DNA from: Solen grandis
Lineage: Eukaryota; Mollusca; Bivalvia; Adapedonta; Solenidae
Assembly (NCBI GenBank): GCA_021229015.1
Contig: CM037777.1
Span: forward strand, 22,504,110 to 22,568,109
Reading direction: 5' to 3'
Length of the DNA: 64,000 nucleotides
In this document: positions 1 through 12,436 of the stretch, piece by piece
Position numbering within the stretch: position 1 is the stretch's first letter
Layout of the letters: each line of letters begins with the position of its first letter
Program-made: the position numbers and the translations under genes
The notes under the pieces: generated by a model
What the model saw: the letters and a program-made list of their open reading frames with translations, nothing else
Databases searched by the model: none
Told to the model about the DNA's origin: nothing

Positions 1-1322
1 GGGACATTCAATGTGCGAAGGTTGAGGTAATGACAATGTCATACAAAACTTTGACTTCTTATGCTGGACACTTACAGCTTGAAACATACAAACAATAACT
101 AAGTAAAAACCCGAGCAATATATGAGATGAAACAATGTATATACGAATAAAACTAAAACTTAACTCCTCAACTTTGGGACCAGAACACACCAAACAAAGT
201 CCTAACTTCTATTATCACAAGCCAATGATGTGGTTGGTCGATACCTCAGCCCTTATACCATAAGCCAAACAAGTGAAACTATCCCTAGTTTCAACTATTA
301 TTATTTCTCAAGACACCTAGTCCCAGACCTACTTATGAAACCACAAATGAGCCCTAAATAAGCAAGTCAAACCCTATGCTGTCTCAGCTATTCTGTGTCA
401 AGACACCTTGTTTCAGACCAAGTTATGAAACCTAAATAAGTTACAATTCAGCCGGTCAAAACCTATGTTACCTATGCCTTAACTTGTATAAGACCTACAG
501 GACAAATCGTTGGTCTAAAACCGAATATGATATGGCTTCCAAAAAGTCACCCCCTATCGTTCATGCATATGAAACGCAATGCTTTAAAGACACTACTTTC
601 AAAGTATTCAAAAACACAATGCTCTGGTATAAAGTGGAGATTGAAGGACAGTCGCTTTTTAGCCAATATAATATATACCAACGCAATGCTTTAAGGTACG
701 GTGTCATAAAGGTGACATGGAAGATATTTTTTATATTACGTGCGCACGAAGTAGCTTTTACGTGCACACGTAATAGCTATTACGTGCGCACGTAGTAACT
801 ATTACGTGCGCACGTAGTAGTTTTACACTAGTTTTGCAGTTTTTTACAGCTTTAAATTAAAAAAAATCGCACAGGAATTTCCCAAGATGCCTAGTCCAAC
901 CGGAACTACACCCTTATAACAGCCCTGGCAAAGCGGCAAGCCGATTGCATTGTTACTGCCTATATTTGTTTTTAAAATACGCCCCCTAACCCGAACTCCT
1001 GGATCCGGCTCTGTATATCACAAGAGATGTTAAAGATTGTAGGATTACTTAAAACAATACTAATATTTGATGAAGTAAATACTATTAAAATGAAACTTTT
1101 AATAATATTTACAAAAGGAAATAACTTGCTTATTGTTGCAATCAGAACAATAAAATCATATGAGGCTTTTAATACAACAGACATTATACAATGTTTACAG
1201 TCTTAGTTTGCGTGTTGATACATCTTCATAGGCAGCAAGCTACATTAAAACTATCAATCTATACATGTTAAAGCACTTTTATACATATACACGACATTTG
1301 ACTCTTGAATGTTATGTTAACA
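1..1322. other. Non-coding flank outside the left arm
   Basis: No convincing gene is seen. The segment at 306-345 (CAAGACACCTAGTCCCAGAC-like) recurs at 399-440 and, in part, near 878-900, so 300-900 is a decayed repeat. A 22-bp palindromic tandem array lies at 737-824. Open frames here are short, compositionally biased and lack splice context. The inverted homology with the region ending at 36270 stops at about 1323: sequence outward of both arm ends is unrelated. Confidence 0.6.
737..824. repeat. 22-bp tandem repeat of a perfect palindrome
   Basis: Four units begin at 737, 759, 781 and 803, an exact 22-bp period. Each is built on TACGTGCGCACGTA followed by a spacer like GTAGCTAT. The 14-mer is its own reverse complement in units 3 and 4. 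Unit 1 ends CACGAA and unit 2 carries GCACAC instead of GCGCAC. Confidence 0.9.
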
Positions 1323-2161
1323 TATCTTCCTTTTGTAGACGCTAAGCGAATAAAGGTGGTTCCAGGATTTCTTTGTCAAGAGTCAAGAAAATATGACTAG
1401 GTGTGATTTTAGCGTCGCATATCAGTAATGATGCATTGCCTTTGTCTGTTGAAATCAAAATATCAAAATAAAGAAATCATTATTTTGCATTACTTCATTA
1501 AAATTTCATCTAACAGTGTATCTTATTATCAATTTTATGTGGACGTTTGTTTGAGAGCTGAAAATTTTATTAATGTCATTTTACCCTTTCACACGGTGGA
1601 ATAAACATCAACAGGCCGATCCGACGGTTGGCCGTCATTTTGTGAATTTCGTTCATGTTTTAATTCAACTTCCCGTGAATTAATTGATATATCCAAATGG
1701 GTGACATTTAAATCTGATTACAATAGAATTACCAATTAAGATTGCCATGCAAACTCTTGTTATATCCTTGCTTTTTGTGGAAATATAATCCACTGTCCTC
1801 TGTCAGTCAAGGATGTATCCATATCATTATGTACGCCAGCCACGCGCGGATACATTTTTAGCATGTGTATCCTCTTTTCTTAGGAACTTTATTACTGACA
1901 TGTTCTCCAAATTCAAATTTTCCATTATTGCTACGTTATCACCATATTGTCAAACATTTACGCGTTATATGAGGTAACAAACAGAACATTAATACAGATA
2001 TATAGAATTCTCCATTTCTATGGCCTAAGTACAGTCAATGCCGATTTAAGCATTTTAAGGTCTGGTAATAAATATCAAGCAATTTATTTTTACATATAAG
2101 ACAGTGATACTATTTCAGAATGATTACACACGTCACTTCGATATATTTATCACTTTTGGAC

Positions 2162-2182
2162 ACACACACACACACACACACA
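2162..2182. repeat. (CA)n microsatellite
   Basis: A perfect CA tract. The corresponding (GT)n lies in the right arm at 35430-35451, so the microsatellite predates the inverted duplication. Confidence 0.9.
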
Positions 2183-2189
2183 TATAACC

Positions 2190-2912
2190 TTATATGTCAC
2201 ATATGGTTGATATATCCGACCGAATAAATGACATCTGTTTAATATGACATATTCGTTTAGTCATTTTTTTAAGTTTACACAGAAACGTATATGTCAAGAT
2301 AGTATGTAAACTACACAAAAATATATTTGTTAAACTAATTCTGGAGTCCACATAGAGCCACCTTGAATACAGATACACGGGTGGCTCTATTCGAATGAAT
2401 AGGTCTCTCAATTAGCATGAATAGGGCTCTTCGACTGTTCAGATGTAGAGACGGACGGACTTATTACGTCTTATTACTCCATGGCTACTGCATCCTGAAT
2501 GAATATTTCGTGTCTGCGTGATTGTATATATAAAAGATGAACTAATTACGCCCCCTCCACATCCCCTCTTCGAAGGACGGGGGTATATTGCTTTGCATTT
2601 GTCGTTCGATCGGTCCGTCCGTCCGTACGTAACAATTTGACCAAGTGTCCTCATATTTATCAGCGAGGCTTGGCAACACATGTAGATGGCCCGCATTTAT
2701 TTTCAGATCAGAATATCAAAGGTTAAGGTTCAACGTAAAAAATGCTTTTTCCGAATAATATATGAAGAATATTTTATATATCCATCATATGTGGTAGGAA
2801 GGGTTAGAAGGTTGGTCGTCACAAATAGCTGACCCCTACTGACTTTGGAATCGGTGGTCAAGGTCACAGTTACTCTCATTTTGTAATCAAGTTACGATTG
2901 GCAACAGCATAT
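2190..2912 (-). repeat. Interspersed repeat, single left-arm copy
   Basis: The same ~720-bp sequence occurs on the plus strand twice in the right arm (33753-34500 and 34708-35425). It carries GGACGGACGGACCGACC-type microrepeats, a CCCCGTCCTTCGAAGAGGGG-type palindromic segment and a TGACCTTGACC end, features typical of dispersed bivalve repeats. Short open frames in it, such as the one containing YMCCQASL, recur in every copy only because the repeat does. They are not genes. Confidence 0.8.
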
Positions 2913-3009
2913 ATATTCAGTTAATATTATGGAGGCATAACACCTCTTTTATTTTTTATTAATGAACTTACTGATAAATAATAGGCTTATTTTATGAGTA
3001 AACATTTAC

Positions 3010-3012
<3 letters not shown>

Positions 3013-3043
<31 letters not shown>

Positions 3044-3048
3044 TGTGT
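3013..3048. repeat. (CA)n/(GT)n microsatellite
   Basis: A CA run switches to GTGTGTGTGT at about 3041, forming a small inverted dinucleotide tract just upstream of the left B-box exon. Confidence 0.85.
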
Positions 3049-3451
3049 GTTCCTCTATGTTGGAAAATATGCTAATCACGGTATACAATCAGCTCTATCT
3101 AAGAAATGAAAGGAGGACTCCAAGTCATGCTTTAATTATTTTGTTTTTGTTTATGCACTTTCTTTTCGGGCATAACAGTCATTACTTTATCATGAAATAT
3201 AATACAATAATTTGAATTAAGTATCAATTAATTAAACAATATTTGTTCTTTTAAAACGGAAGGCATCCTTAATATGAATCTAAATTTTACAACATGACAC
3301 TTGAGATTGTAGAAAGCTTCAAAATAGCTTCGATTAACAATATCTAAAACGGCAAATGGTAACATTGTTTAATTTTTATCATCTAGTTTTCTTCTATATG
3401 TTTTAGACGGCGAAGATACTTAAAGGTAACTGAGATTCATTTATACCGAGA

Positions 3452-3987
3452 ATGGCGGAATCAAAGACACCATTACTTGAATGTGAACCATGTAAAGAAG
3501 GGGGAGATGTTAAAGACGCTGTGGGAATGTGTGTGGAGTGTGACGAAGCCATGTGTGAGGTTTGCCAGTCAATGCATCGAAAGCAAAAAGCAACACGGTC
3601 TCATTCGTTTACAGATATCGTCTCAAGTCCTGAAATCAACTGCAAAATATGCCTGGATCGTTCAGAAAAGGAAATACCTGCTACAGGAAGATGTGCAGAT
3701 TGTTATGAATTTTACTGCGACGCGTGTTGCAAGGTTCATTCAACAGAAACAGCGACAGAAAAACATAAAATTATCGAATTGAACACTGACACGACATGTA
3801 ACATTAGATATTGTCAAATATGCATAGGAAAAGGCAGTCTAAAAGAGGCGTTTCACTACTGTTTCAACTGTACAATATTTTTATGTGAAAGTTGTTACAA
3901 AGTTCACCGAAGTTCAGAGCTTACAACTTCGCATACTTTGTCGATAATGTCTGGAAAAGCACGGGAAGAAACAATAAAACAATGTGG
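3452..3987 (+). CDS. Triple B-box zinc-finger exon (TRIM-like), left copy, intact
   Basis: This first coding exon encodes 178 complete codons with three tandem B-box zinc fingers of identical spacing: C-x2-C ... C-x2-C-x4-C-x2-C-x3-H-x8-H. The ligands are C11/C14/C27/C30/C35/C38/H42/H51, C64/C67/C81/C84/C89/C92/H96/H105 and C121/C124/C137/C140/C145/C148/H152/H161. No RING precedes them, so this is a TRIM-like but RING-less N-terminus. B-boxes in TRIM proteins mediate self-association and partner binding; a role here in innate immunity is inference. The start is the first ATG after a likely 5'-UTR acceptor (TTTTAG ending at 3406). The exon ends at a strong GTAAGT donor (3988-3993), phase 2, and joins exon 2 at 5974 in frame. 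No FN3 or GTPase exon follows on this strand before or after the gap, so the copy looks truncated or its remainder is unassembled. Confidence 0.85.
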
Positions 3988-4630
3988 GTAAGTTGCATGT
4001 CTTTCTATATTGCATCTGCGCTTCACAAAGTAAAGTGGGCTTTACTGGAATCACGCTTCTCTAACCCCATCTACACGTTTCGATTAATAAATGTTTCAAT
4101 ATCTTTGAAGATCAGTCATCAGGGACCCTAAATAAAAGGATATGAAAGAAATCGTTTAAGTCAGTTATGAAGCCGCGAGAATTAACGAGACCGGAATTGC
4201 AAGTTGGGACTCAATTTAAAAAAAAAATGTTTAAATAACCCACAATTTTAACTGGAACAGAGAAGAATGTAAACACGTAACATTATTTCGCTTTGTATTT
4301 TCGACAGTTTCGTTAATTTCAGCTTGTATCTAAAAATGGACATTTTCCAAGTGGAGTTTCTCATTAAATGGTTGCTACCAAGTATCGAATATAGGCTATA
4401 CGGTAAACCAACACGCGTCCTCTATTGTTATGCACACGTTTAAAGGGAACACAATAAACGTTGAATGATCGGTATATCCCAAGATTTTTCCAAGAATATT
4501 TTATCAACTTGTTGAGTAGCGTGAATTAATATCTTTAATATATTATCCCCTTTTCATATGCCATTTGTTACCAAATGAGACACTTTATTATAATTATATG
4601 CTAAAACTTCAGAGATAACAGAATGAACAA

Positions 4631-4635
<5 letters not shown>

Positions 4636-4662
<27 letters not shown>
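4636..4662. repeat. (TA)n microsatellite
   Basis: The right-arm equivalent (30526-30579) is about twice as long. Confidence 0.85.
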
Positions 4663-5973
4663 CATTATAATTTTTTTAGAACAAACTTGATCTAGAAACT
4701 CAAATTCATATTAAAAAATGTAACTACACATTCTTATGGAATTTCAGCTCAATGCTTAAACCAACATCTGTTTAAGGTAAACAATGATACGTCTAGAATA
4801 ATTAACTTTTTTTTCTTCAATTAAACAACTTTTTTGTCATTTTCTGCTTGGTTATGTTAGCCAACTTGTTGATGTTGCACCCATTTTCCTGTTGGTTCAA
4901 ATTCCAGGCATTTCATGAGAAAAATTCACGTACGGTGTTAGCAGATGTACAATGCATTTGAACAACTGGCACACGAATTTAAAAAAAAAAAAACTTATGG
5001 TTCTCTTAGCAATACAGGGGCGCTTATATTGTTCCGCTTCCATTGCTTATAATCGGCCATTCTTCGCAGATGTTCACCCAGGTTTCGTCACCTGTTAGCA
5101 AGTTATGAATAACCCAACTATCACAACCTGTGTATGTTTTCATAAGTCTCGGGTACATTTAAGGCCTTGTTTCTTTTGCTCATTGGTGATTTTAAATGAG
5201 CTACCCAAGCGCACACTTTTCTAATTGCTATGCTCATTTTCAGAAATGTTTTCAAACTGCTTTCTGAATTCCCAGTACGAATGGTTATATCACGCATCAA
5301 TTACAGATTTTAAGCCAAGTGAAAAACAGTAAACAGTTTTCACGCCTGCCAGAACGTGTATCATCTTTGACAGATAATTTCCCAGCTTAAATAGCTTAAA
5401 CCCTCATAACATGTGTGCGTATTGAAATGGCCTGAGGTCCATATATACCAAACAATTCCTCAAATATCTGCTTTGAATCTATATCAAGCCTAATGCAGCA
5501 TTTAAGAAATGAATAATTCGTCCATTTTACAAGATGAAGTAAAAAGATGAATGTATATGACAGCATGCATTTCAATTTGAAATAACTCGAGAATGTGAAA
5601 ATCACTTTGAACGAAATAAACGGATATTGTTAGCCATTGGACACACCATCAAATTAAACTGAAACGCTTTAGAACATAATTGCGGAAGACCATTAGTGTC
5701 AGAACTTTTTGCAGGCTTCTCCTTTAATAACGCAGATTACAGTCATTCAGTTTTGACTGATCCCTGCTTAGGGCACTACTCTGTGTTGTTTTCCTCTAGC
5801 CGTTCAATCGCGAGATATACTTTTTCTGGAAGCTGATCTTGTTTTCATACAAACATTATATTTTCAATTGTCTAGCTCTTCTATTCTAAAATCTACACTT
5901 TTTTTTTGTTTTGTTTTACAAATATCCACTTTTTATTGAAATACACACATTATCATGATATCCATCTTTTCAG

Positions 5974-6025
5974 GTCGGAACCGAATTCACAAGACGCAAT
6001 TCTAGGAAAAGACAAAGATGTTATG
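5974..6025 (+). CDS. Small second exon of the left B-box gene
   Basis: A 52-nt exon flanked by TTTTCAG (acceptor) and GTAATG (donor). It accepts phase 2 from the B-box exon (GG + G gives Gly) and reads SEPNSQDAILGKDKDVM, ending in phase 0. Conservation of both splice sites and reading frame between arms, inside otherwise non-coding sequence, supports a real linker exon. The right-arm counterpart has lost one base. Confidence 0.7.
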
Positions 6026-7448
6026 GTAATGCTTACTGTTTTGATGCTTGAAATAAATTTAAATTGTGTTCTACCAATATAAAGGTGTATAAATATAACT
6101 AATATTTCGTAAATGTACCTTGCATGTTTGTCTTAAAAACATAAAGTAATGATCTATCGGAAAAAGAAATACATACAATGACGTTATATACACATTTTAA
6201 CAAATTTGCCCATTTCTGTTTCTTCAGTGTCTTTGAGACGTGCCCAAATTTTGAACAATATATACGTACTCGGATCTTTTAATATAGCCGCTTTAAGGTT
6301 TCCCAGTCGAGCAGCATCCTAAGACCTAAGGCATCCATCGAAATATCTAAATATGTAATCAAAGCACTGATTCCATTGACGATGATCATATAATGATATA
6401 GTAATTATATTCCTGCAAAATAGCTTCTAACCATAACCCCTATACTACTCCATGTTGGCTATCACGAAGATTTGGCCATTCCAGTTCTTTTTTATGTGCC
6501 TATACCGTGTAAAAGACGTTTAATGATTAAATCGGTTTAGATTTTTTTCTTAAATGGCAACTGTCTTTTAAGGGAAACGATTGTAGATTCGATGTATGTA
6601 AACAGTCCTTATATCTGGCGTCATCCATCAAGTATATGGTTGCATGAAAGTTTGGAGAAAATTTGGTGCATTTGTAACGAATAAGAAAAAGAATCTTAGA
6701 AAAGAAATAACATGTTTAGGCCACTTTAATCCTCACCTGTCCAACAGGCGACATCGCGTCGCATGTCCCAAACATACACATACATTATCACCTTTTCCTC
6801 ACAAGTCTTTCTTAAATCTCGCATCGGGACGTTGAATCAATATACAACAATCTACAACAAACGACAGACAGACAAATCAGAGCTGAAATTTCTAAAACCT
6901 TCCTTGTCGCGATGGGCTTTTTGACAAAGATTAAAGAAGAAATGTACCTAGTGGTTTAAAGGAGCTCGATCACAGATGGCCATTGATTTAGAATTTTGTT
7001 TTTAACAATTTGTTGGTATTAAGTCCATCAAAACATATCTATTGACGCATTGTCACCCAATGCAACATTCCGTGATTGCAAAATATGGTCTGGCGGGGGT
7101 GGGGGTGTCTCCATCACAGGCAATGGCCTTACGAACGGTATTAAACCTATATTCAGGATTATCAAATCTATATTTAGAAATTATATTTTCGTGTGGTGCC
7201 ACATGATTGATCACATTCACTCTTCGCGAATGCGCTAATTTCACAGGCTTACCTTACGAATTCGTTATCCGGAACTGGTGAAGACCCACGTTGCGGAATG
7301 TGTTAGTAGTACCGCAGGCACCTACATCCGTTTTCTATATTTAACCGAATTCAGCATGTTGGCTTTTACGAAAATAGTGTGTTCCCGTGCAAGTGACCTA
7401 CACTTGCCGAGTTTATTGGTCAGGAAATAAAGACTTAACCAACATTAA

Positions 7449-7474
7449 CGAGAGAGAGAGAGAGAGAGAGAGAA
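7449..7474. repeat. (GA)n microsatellite
   Basis: A GA tract. The right arm has a shorter (CT)n at about 25093-25108. Confidence 0.9.
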
Positions 7475-8020
7475 GAAAATAAAAGCAAAAACTTTCAACC
7501 GATCATCAGTGAACTAGCTGCTTTAATTCCGATTATTTTGTGTGTCTAGCTATAGGTCTATTTGATCGTTTTAGCGATTTTTTACCTTTCCTACTTTGAC
7601 AAGAACATTTTATCATGTTTGGCCATTTTAAGCCAAATCAGATTGACAAATCAATCTTAGCATGTTTTACTGGATAGCTGTTTCGCTTCTTCAGACCCAC
7701 GGACAACGATACCGCTCATTTTCATCAGATAACCCTTTACTCATTTAGAGCTATCAAGAAAAAGACGTATGTTTCCAAATAAAAGCTGATACGAGTGTAA
7801 ATAGCTCGTATGCCAATAAGGATTTGTAGCATTCGAAAACCCGTCAGTACATCTGAGAATAAAAGGGTTATATTGCAAACCTGTTCAGACAGAGCATATA
7901 AACGTTATATGCATGTAAGTTACTTTCTTGTTGACTTGGTTTCATACTAGTCAAATGAATTATTTCCATAATCGCATTGAGGCAAATATAAGAGGACCCA
8001 ACTTTAAAAAAGCGGTATAG

Positions 8021-9648
8021 AAAAAAAAAACGATATCCAAGAATGAATTAATCAAGTCAATAGGGAAGAAAAAAAAGTTATCTATATTTAATAGCATAGT
8101 TTAATTCTGTTTTATTTCTATACGCGAATAATGTAATTAACATAACATAACATAACATAACTTTATTGACATAATTTGTATACAAATATAGCCAACAAAT
8201 GATAACATACAAAGGGTGTAAGCAATATTTTCAGAGAAGTACGTAAATTTGTGAACATAAATATCATTATAATTGAATAATATAAATATGAATATTATTT
8301 TATATCACGAATTTGATAAGCATAGTAAATAAATTTGGCAGTGTTTTTTATGACATTAATATTATTACATGTAAGAAGTGAGACAAATTTATGTATCGTC
8401 GGGCAATGGCAAAAATATTGTTTCATGTATTGTTTTCTCAAGTCCCTATATTTCGAACACACAAGCAGGAACTGATATTCAGTTTCTGTTACGTTTATGG
8501 TGCATTGCGTGCATTTTCGGTCTTCCAATGCGATATTGAAGTATCTACCTTTTTCTATATTTAAATCATGAGAGGATAATCTGAATCGTGTCAGTGCTGT
8601 TCTAAATTTAGCAGCAGTAATATTACTTAAATACTTTTCCATTTCAAAATTATTTTTTAATGAACAATATGAGGATAGTCCTCTTGAATTATTAATATTA
8701 CTATGCCAGTTTTGTTTGTAATTATCAATTATTCTCTGTTTAATAACCGTGAAACAAATGTCTGAATGAGTTTGGATTGCCAGATACTACCAAAGACCAA
8801 TGCAATCAAGTATTTCTTTTATTTGACTACCCAGTTTTATGTTATATGAATTTCCATTTTCTGCATTTTGGGATATAGTTGTTGTATGTTAATTTAAGTA
8901 AAAACATTATCTGAATTTATCAATTTGAGCCAGTATTTTATCATTATAAGGGTCTTATTTTTTAGTGGGTATTTTCCTAATTCCGCGTAAAGTCCATCCA
9001 AATTCGTTGTTTTTTTTAACCCCTAGTATTTTAGCAAAATTTGCAATGCACTTGTTCTACGTCATGCTTGGATTGAACCCCATACTTCTGCTCCTTAATT
9101 TAAATCGAAACCAACTAAACTATCAAATTATTTAACTTTTTCACTTATGGATAAATTGAGCTGGTTGAAAACTTAAAGAGGTTATGCAGTGCATTTAACG
9201 AATGTTTTGCTAATCGTTTTCTGCGTTTTATTCCAGTTCCGTTTTTAAAAAGACATTTTACCGAGGCATTTGAATGAACTTACGATTTCTAAGTCTATAT
9301 TGTTTAATTTAAATATACATTCTGCCGGTCTACCTTTCTCAAAAATCATAATTTGCTTTTTATTTGAGTTGATCTTTAAACCCCATAATTTGCAGTATTG
9401 TCAATATAATCTAAATATGGTTTAAGAGCTTCAGGCTTTCTGCAAAGACAAATGGTCAGCAAAATAATATCATGGTATCTTAAAAGTTTTTACTGATAAT
9501 AAACGTTTTATTTGTTGAACAGAATTAAGTATATCATTTCGAAAAATAAAACATCAGACTTGAGCTCGGATCCCCTTTTTTAACCCTTGTTTTGGTTATA
9601 ATATTATTACTGTTTGAAAACTTTCTTATATTTTAATATGACAATGAC
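8021..9648 (-). mobile_element. Decayed non-LTR retrotransposon (LINE) 3' fragment
   Basis: Sequence is present only in the left arm; the right arm runs uninterrupted at about 24630-24642. On the minus strand, an open stretch at 8642-8295 matches the C-terminus of the LINE at 29247-29690, including a CTQC...C Cys-rich motif corresponding to CTFC...EYHY...CPNY. Farther upstream (about 9390-9250) a degenerate piece corresponds to the segment after the RT core (KTKIVIFHKGG region of the other copy). The 3' end is a pentameric tail, (GTTAT)n on the minus strand, at about 8138-8161. Frameshifts and stops make it inactive. Confidence 0.78.
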
Positions 9649-10012
9649 CATATAATATACAGTTGCTACATGTAAAAATGCTAATTTAATTAATCACGGA
9701 TTTCATAAATTCGCTTTTAAAACTCAGTACAAACATTTGAAAACATGTTAACATGGAAATATATTTCAAACGATTGATAAAAAAATTTTGTTTATGATTA
9801 AATGATTGACAAAATGTGCTGTACATATTAATTAACTCCCAGCATTATTAACTACAAAATACATTTTAATATAATTATATACAGCAAAATACTAATCCAA
9901 ATTTCAACGTGAACTGAAACAAGAAAATATTTTTAAATAAGGTTTTTCGGGTAAGCAAAATTATTTAAAACATGAATTGTGTTTGTTCCATTTATAATTT
10001 ATTAAATTTTTA

Positions 10013-10112
10013 NNNNNNNNNNNNNNNNNNNNNNNNNNNNNNNNNNNNNNNNNNNNNNNNNNNNNNNNNNNNNNNNNNNNNNNNNNNNNNNNNNNNNNNN
10101 NNNNNNNNNNNN
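10013..10112. other. Assembly gap (100 N)
   Basis: Exactly 100 N, the conventional placeholder for a gap of unknown size. It truncates the left arm of the inverted duplication, so the link between the left arm and the spacer rests on scaffolding. Confidence 0.98.
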
Positions 10113-11593
10113 TATGTTATAAATTTTCAAAGTATTGCCAAACGAAATCAAAAACAGCGTGAAAGGTTGCGAACTTTTTAAATGAAAGAATGTTTCAAAT
10201 ACTACTAATACATTCCATATTCGACAACACTGATCTGGCGCTTATAAAATTTGATTAGAAAATAATTAATTAATAGTACTGTGCTATAGAAATAGCCGCA
10301 TATTATCTTTAAGCTAGAAACTATATGTTCCTTACCAGGATATTAAAGCCTTTCCGTGCCTTAAATACCTATTTTTAATTCATCGATATATACATTTTGC
10401 CTTAATTTAGTTATTCTGTAGGATCAGTTTCCTCTCAAAAATTAGATGAGACTAGTCGTCATTTCTAGAAATAAAATAAACCAAATTATGAAACAAATCT
10501 TATCACTACCTGAAATTTCCTTTAAGCAGCCATAGGGAAAGGAAATTGTGGTGAAGACCAAGTAAAGAAACGTCTGTGCCAAGCTATTTTCAAACCCTGC
10601 TAGTAAGTATGGATAAAATGGCAAGGCAAAAAGATAATACTGAACGAAAAACAACCCATAAAAATGCTATAATGTAAATGCATAGATATGAGAATGTTTA
10701 GATAAAAATAAATAAATATTTATAAGAATATGTTTAGAAACTGATGAAGTATTACACGAAACTCTTATGATACCAGGTCAATATTGTCGAAGAGTATGAA
10801 TATACTTACAGTGAATATTTAGTCCTTATCTTAATTGAACAATACGTGCTACTGAACAATGTGGATTAATTACATGTATATGCATAATTAATATCGACGT
10901 TTCACCCAAAGTCATGATTATAAAATTATAAAAGATTTATCGCTGAATGTATCTAGTTTCTTTATATTGCAATATTACCTTTCAAATCTAGGTTTTATAG
11001 TTTTTTACTGCATTATGCATATACATGGATGACAACCAAACAATCCATATTAAATATATATTGATGAATAGAATGTTACAGCCTTATTACATGGGTCGTG
11101 TAACACGTCGCAATTAAAAACATGAAAAAGTAACTATAAAGCAGTACAAAAGCGTAAAGTACAAAAAGAGTCAAACTATGATTTTCTCAGAGAAGGAGAT
11201 ACTTGTACAAAATGTAATATCTTTTGCTAGAATTTGACACTCATATAGAGATAGCGTATCATTTGTTTAAACGCATTAATATGTATTACAAGATAGCTGT
11301 TTTTACTCAGTTGCAACTGGAAAAAAAACATGTCTTTTTCTGCCTTGAAATTCCAGTTATGCATTTAACAAATTTCTAAACTGTTTTAGAAAAGATGAAT
11401 TAAATGCTTCGGCAAAAGAAGGGGAAAAGGTCAAGGAAACTGTGAATTAGAGTTAATATTTAAATTAAATGATATTTTATACTTAGTATGTGTTTAAAGA
11501 TTTGACAAATATTATGGACTTGTCGCAAAGTTCATTCACGCTTTCATTTTTGTCTGAGCATATAATTCCCTCTCTTTTTTAATGATTATGTCC

Positions 11594-11673
<80 letters not shown>

Positions 11674-11689
11674 CGAAAGAGAGAGAGGG

Positions 11690-11718
<29 letters not shown>
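11594..11718. repeat. Compound microsatellite (AT)n(AG)n(ATAG)n(GA)n
   Basis: A TA tract passes into AG, then about 11 GATA/ATAG tetramers, then a second, interrupted GA tract. It is purine-rich on the plus strand for more than 100 bp. Confidence 0.92.
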
Positions 11719-11720
<2 letters not shown>

Positions 11721-12191
11721 ACTGATTATTTCTATAGGTAAGAATTATTAATTTATTACTACATAATTACGTTCTTTTCTAAATGAATGGACTCTTTTAG
11801 CAATGCAATAAAATATATATTATATAAAGGCGTACAACACAGCACACTATGTTTTGGACATACATATTTATTTACAATAGCGAACCGTACAGCGGGTTAT
11901 CATATAATTCAATTTACCATGACTCTTTTCTCCTACTAAGGAGCAATAATAGGCGTTCAACTTATATTGAAATCAGGAAATTATCATGCGAATTAATTCT
12001 TCGGTTTATATTTCTGCGAAACTGTTTTCATTCACCGAGAAGCAAATATATCCCGCTATACGGTATTCTATAAAGAAGTATCTTTAAAAATTTTTTAAAA
12101 GAAATAACAAGAAACGCAACCATACATGGAAATAACATATTATTGTTCCATATCGCAATATCAAATTAAAAACTTAAAAGAATGTTCTAAC

Positions 12192-12436
12192 AAATAGGAT
12201 AAGCTATATAGTATTTCAGACATACATGTATTTCACTTAAATCCTTATGGACAAATAGAATAGGCTATATAGTATTTCAGACATACATGTATTTCACCTA
12301 AATCCTTATGCATATATAGGATATGCTATATAGTATTTCAGACATACATGTATTTCACTTAAATCCTTATGGACATATAGGATATGCTATATAGTATTTC
12401 AGACATACATGTACTTCACTTAAATCCTTATTGACA
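12192..12436. repeat. 61-bp tandem repeat, four copies
   Basis: The anchor GTATTTCAGACATACATGTA starts at 12211, 12272, 12333 and 12394, an exact 61-bp period. Units differ by few substitutions (for example ATTTCAC versus ACTTCAC), suggesting a recent expansion. Confidence 0.93.

Larger units (their letters stand above)
1323..10012 (+). repeat. Left arm of a large inverted duplication
   Basis: This arm matches the reverse complement of about 24240-36270 nearly end to end. Anchors: 1325-1450 with 36134-36270, 2040-2160 with 35440-35600, the B-box exon 3452-3987 with 31231-31766, 4900-5100 with 30090-30290, 5110-5640 with 26930-27392, the small exon 5974-6025 with 26534-26584, 7050-7240 with 25317-25511, 7970-8020 with 24650-24700, and 9660-9960 with 24290-24600. 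Divergence is visible but modest by eye. The arm runs into the assembly gap, so its inner end is undefined. Its main private indel is the LINE fragment at 8021-9648. Confidence 0.93.

Noticed and set aside
2439..2696. Frame with YMCCQASL motif, also at 33961 and 34919
   Set aside because: Lies inside an interspersed non-coding repeat with GGAC microrepeats; the three copies disagree in frame and carry no domain.
7050..7244. Open frames on both strands repeated at 25317-25511
   Set aside because: They appear twice only because they lie in the inverted duplication. Frames are open on both strands and have no family resemblance or splice context.
1323..10012. Left arm explained simply as an alternative haplotype placed backwards
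   Set aside because: Not fully excluded, but homology ends sharply at 1323 within a contig, where an allele should continue to match beyond 36270. Kept as the main alternative to test.
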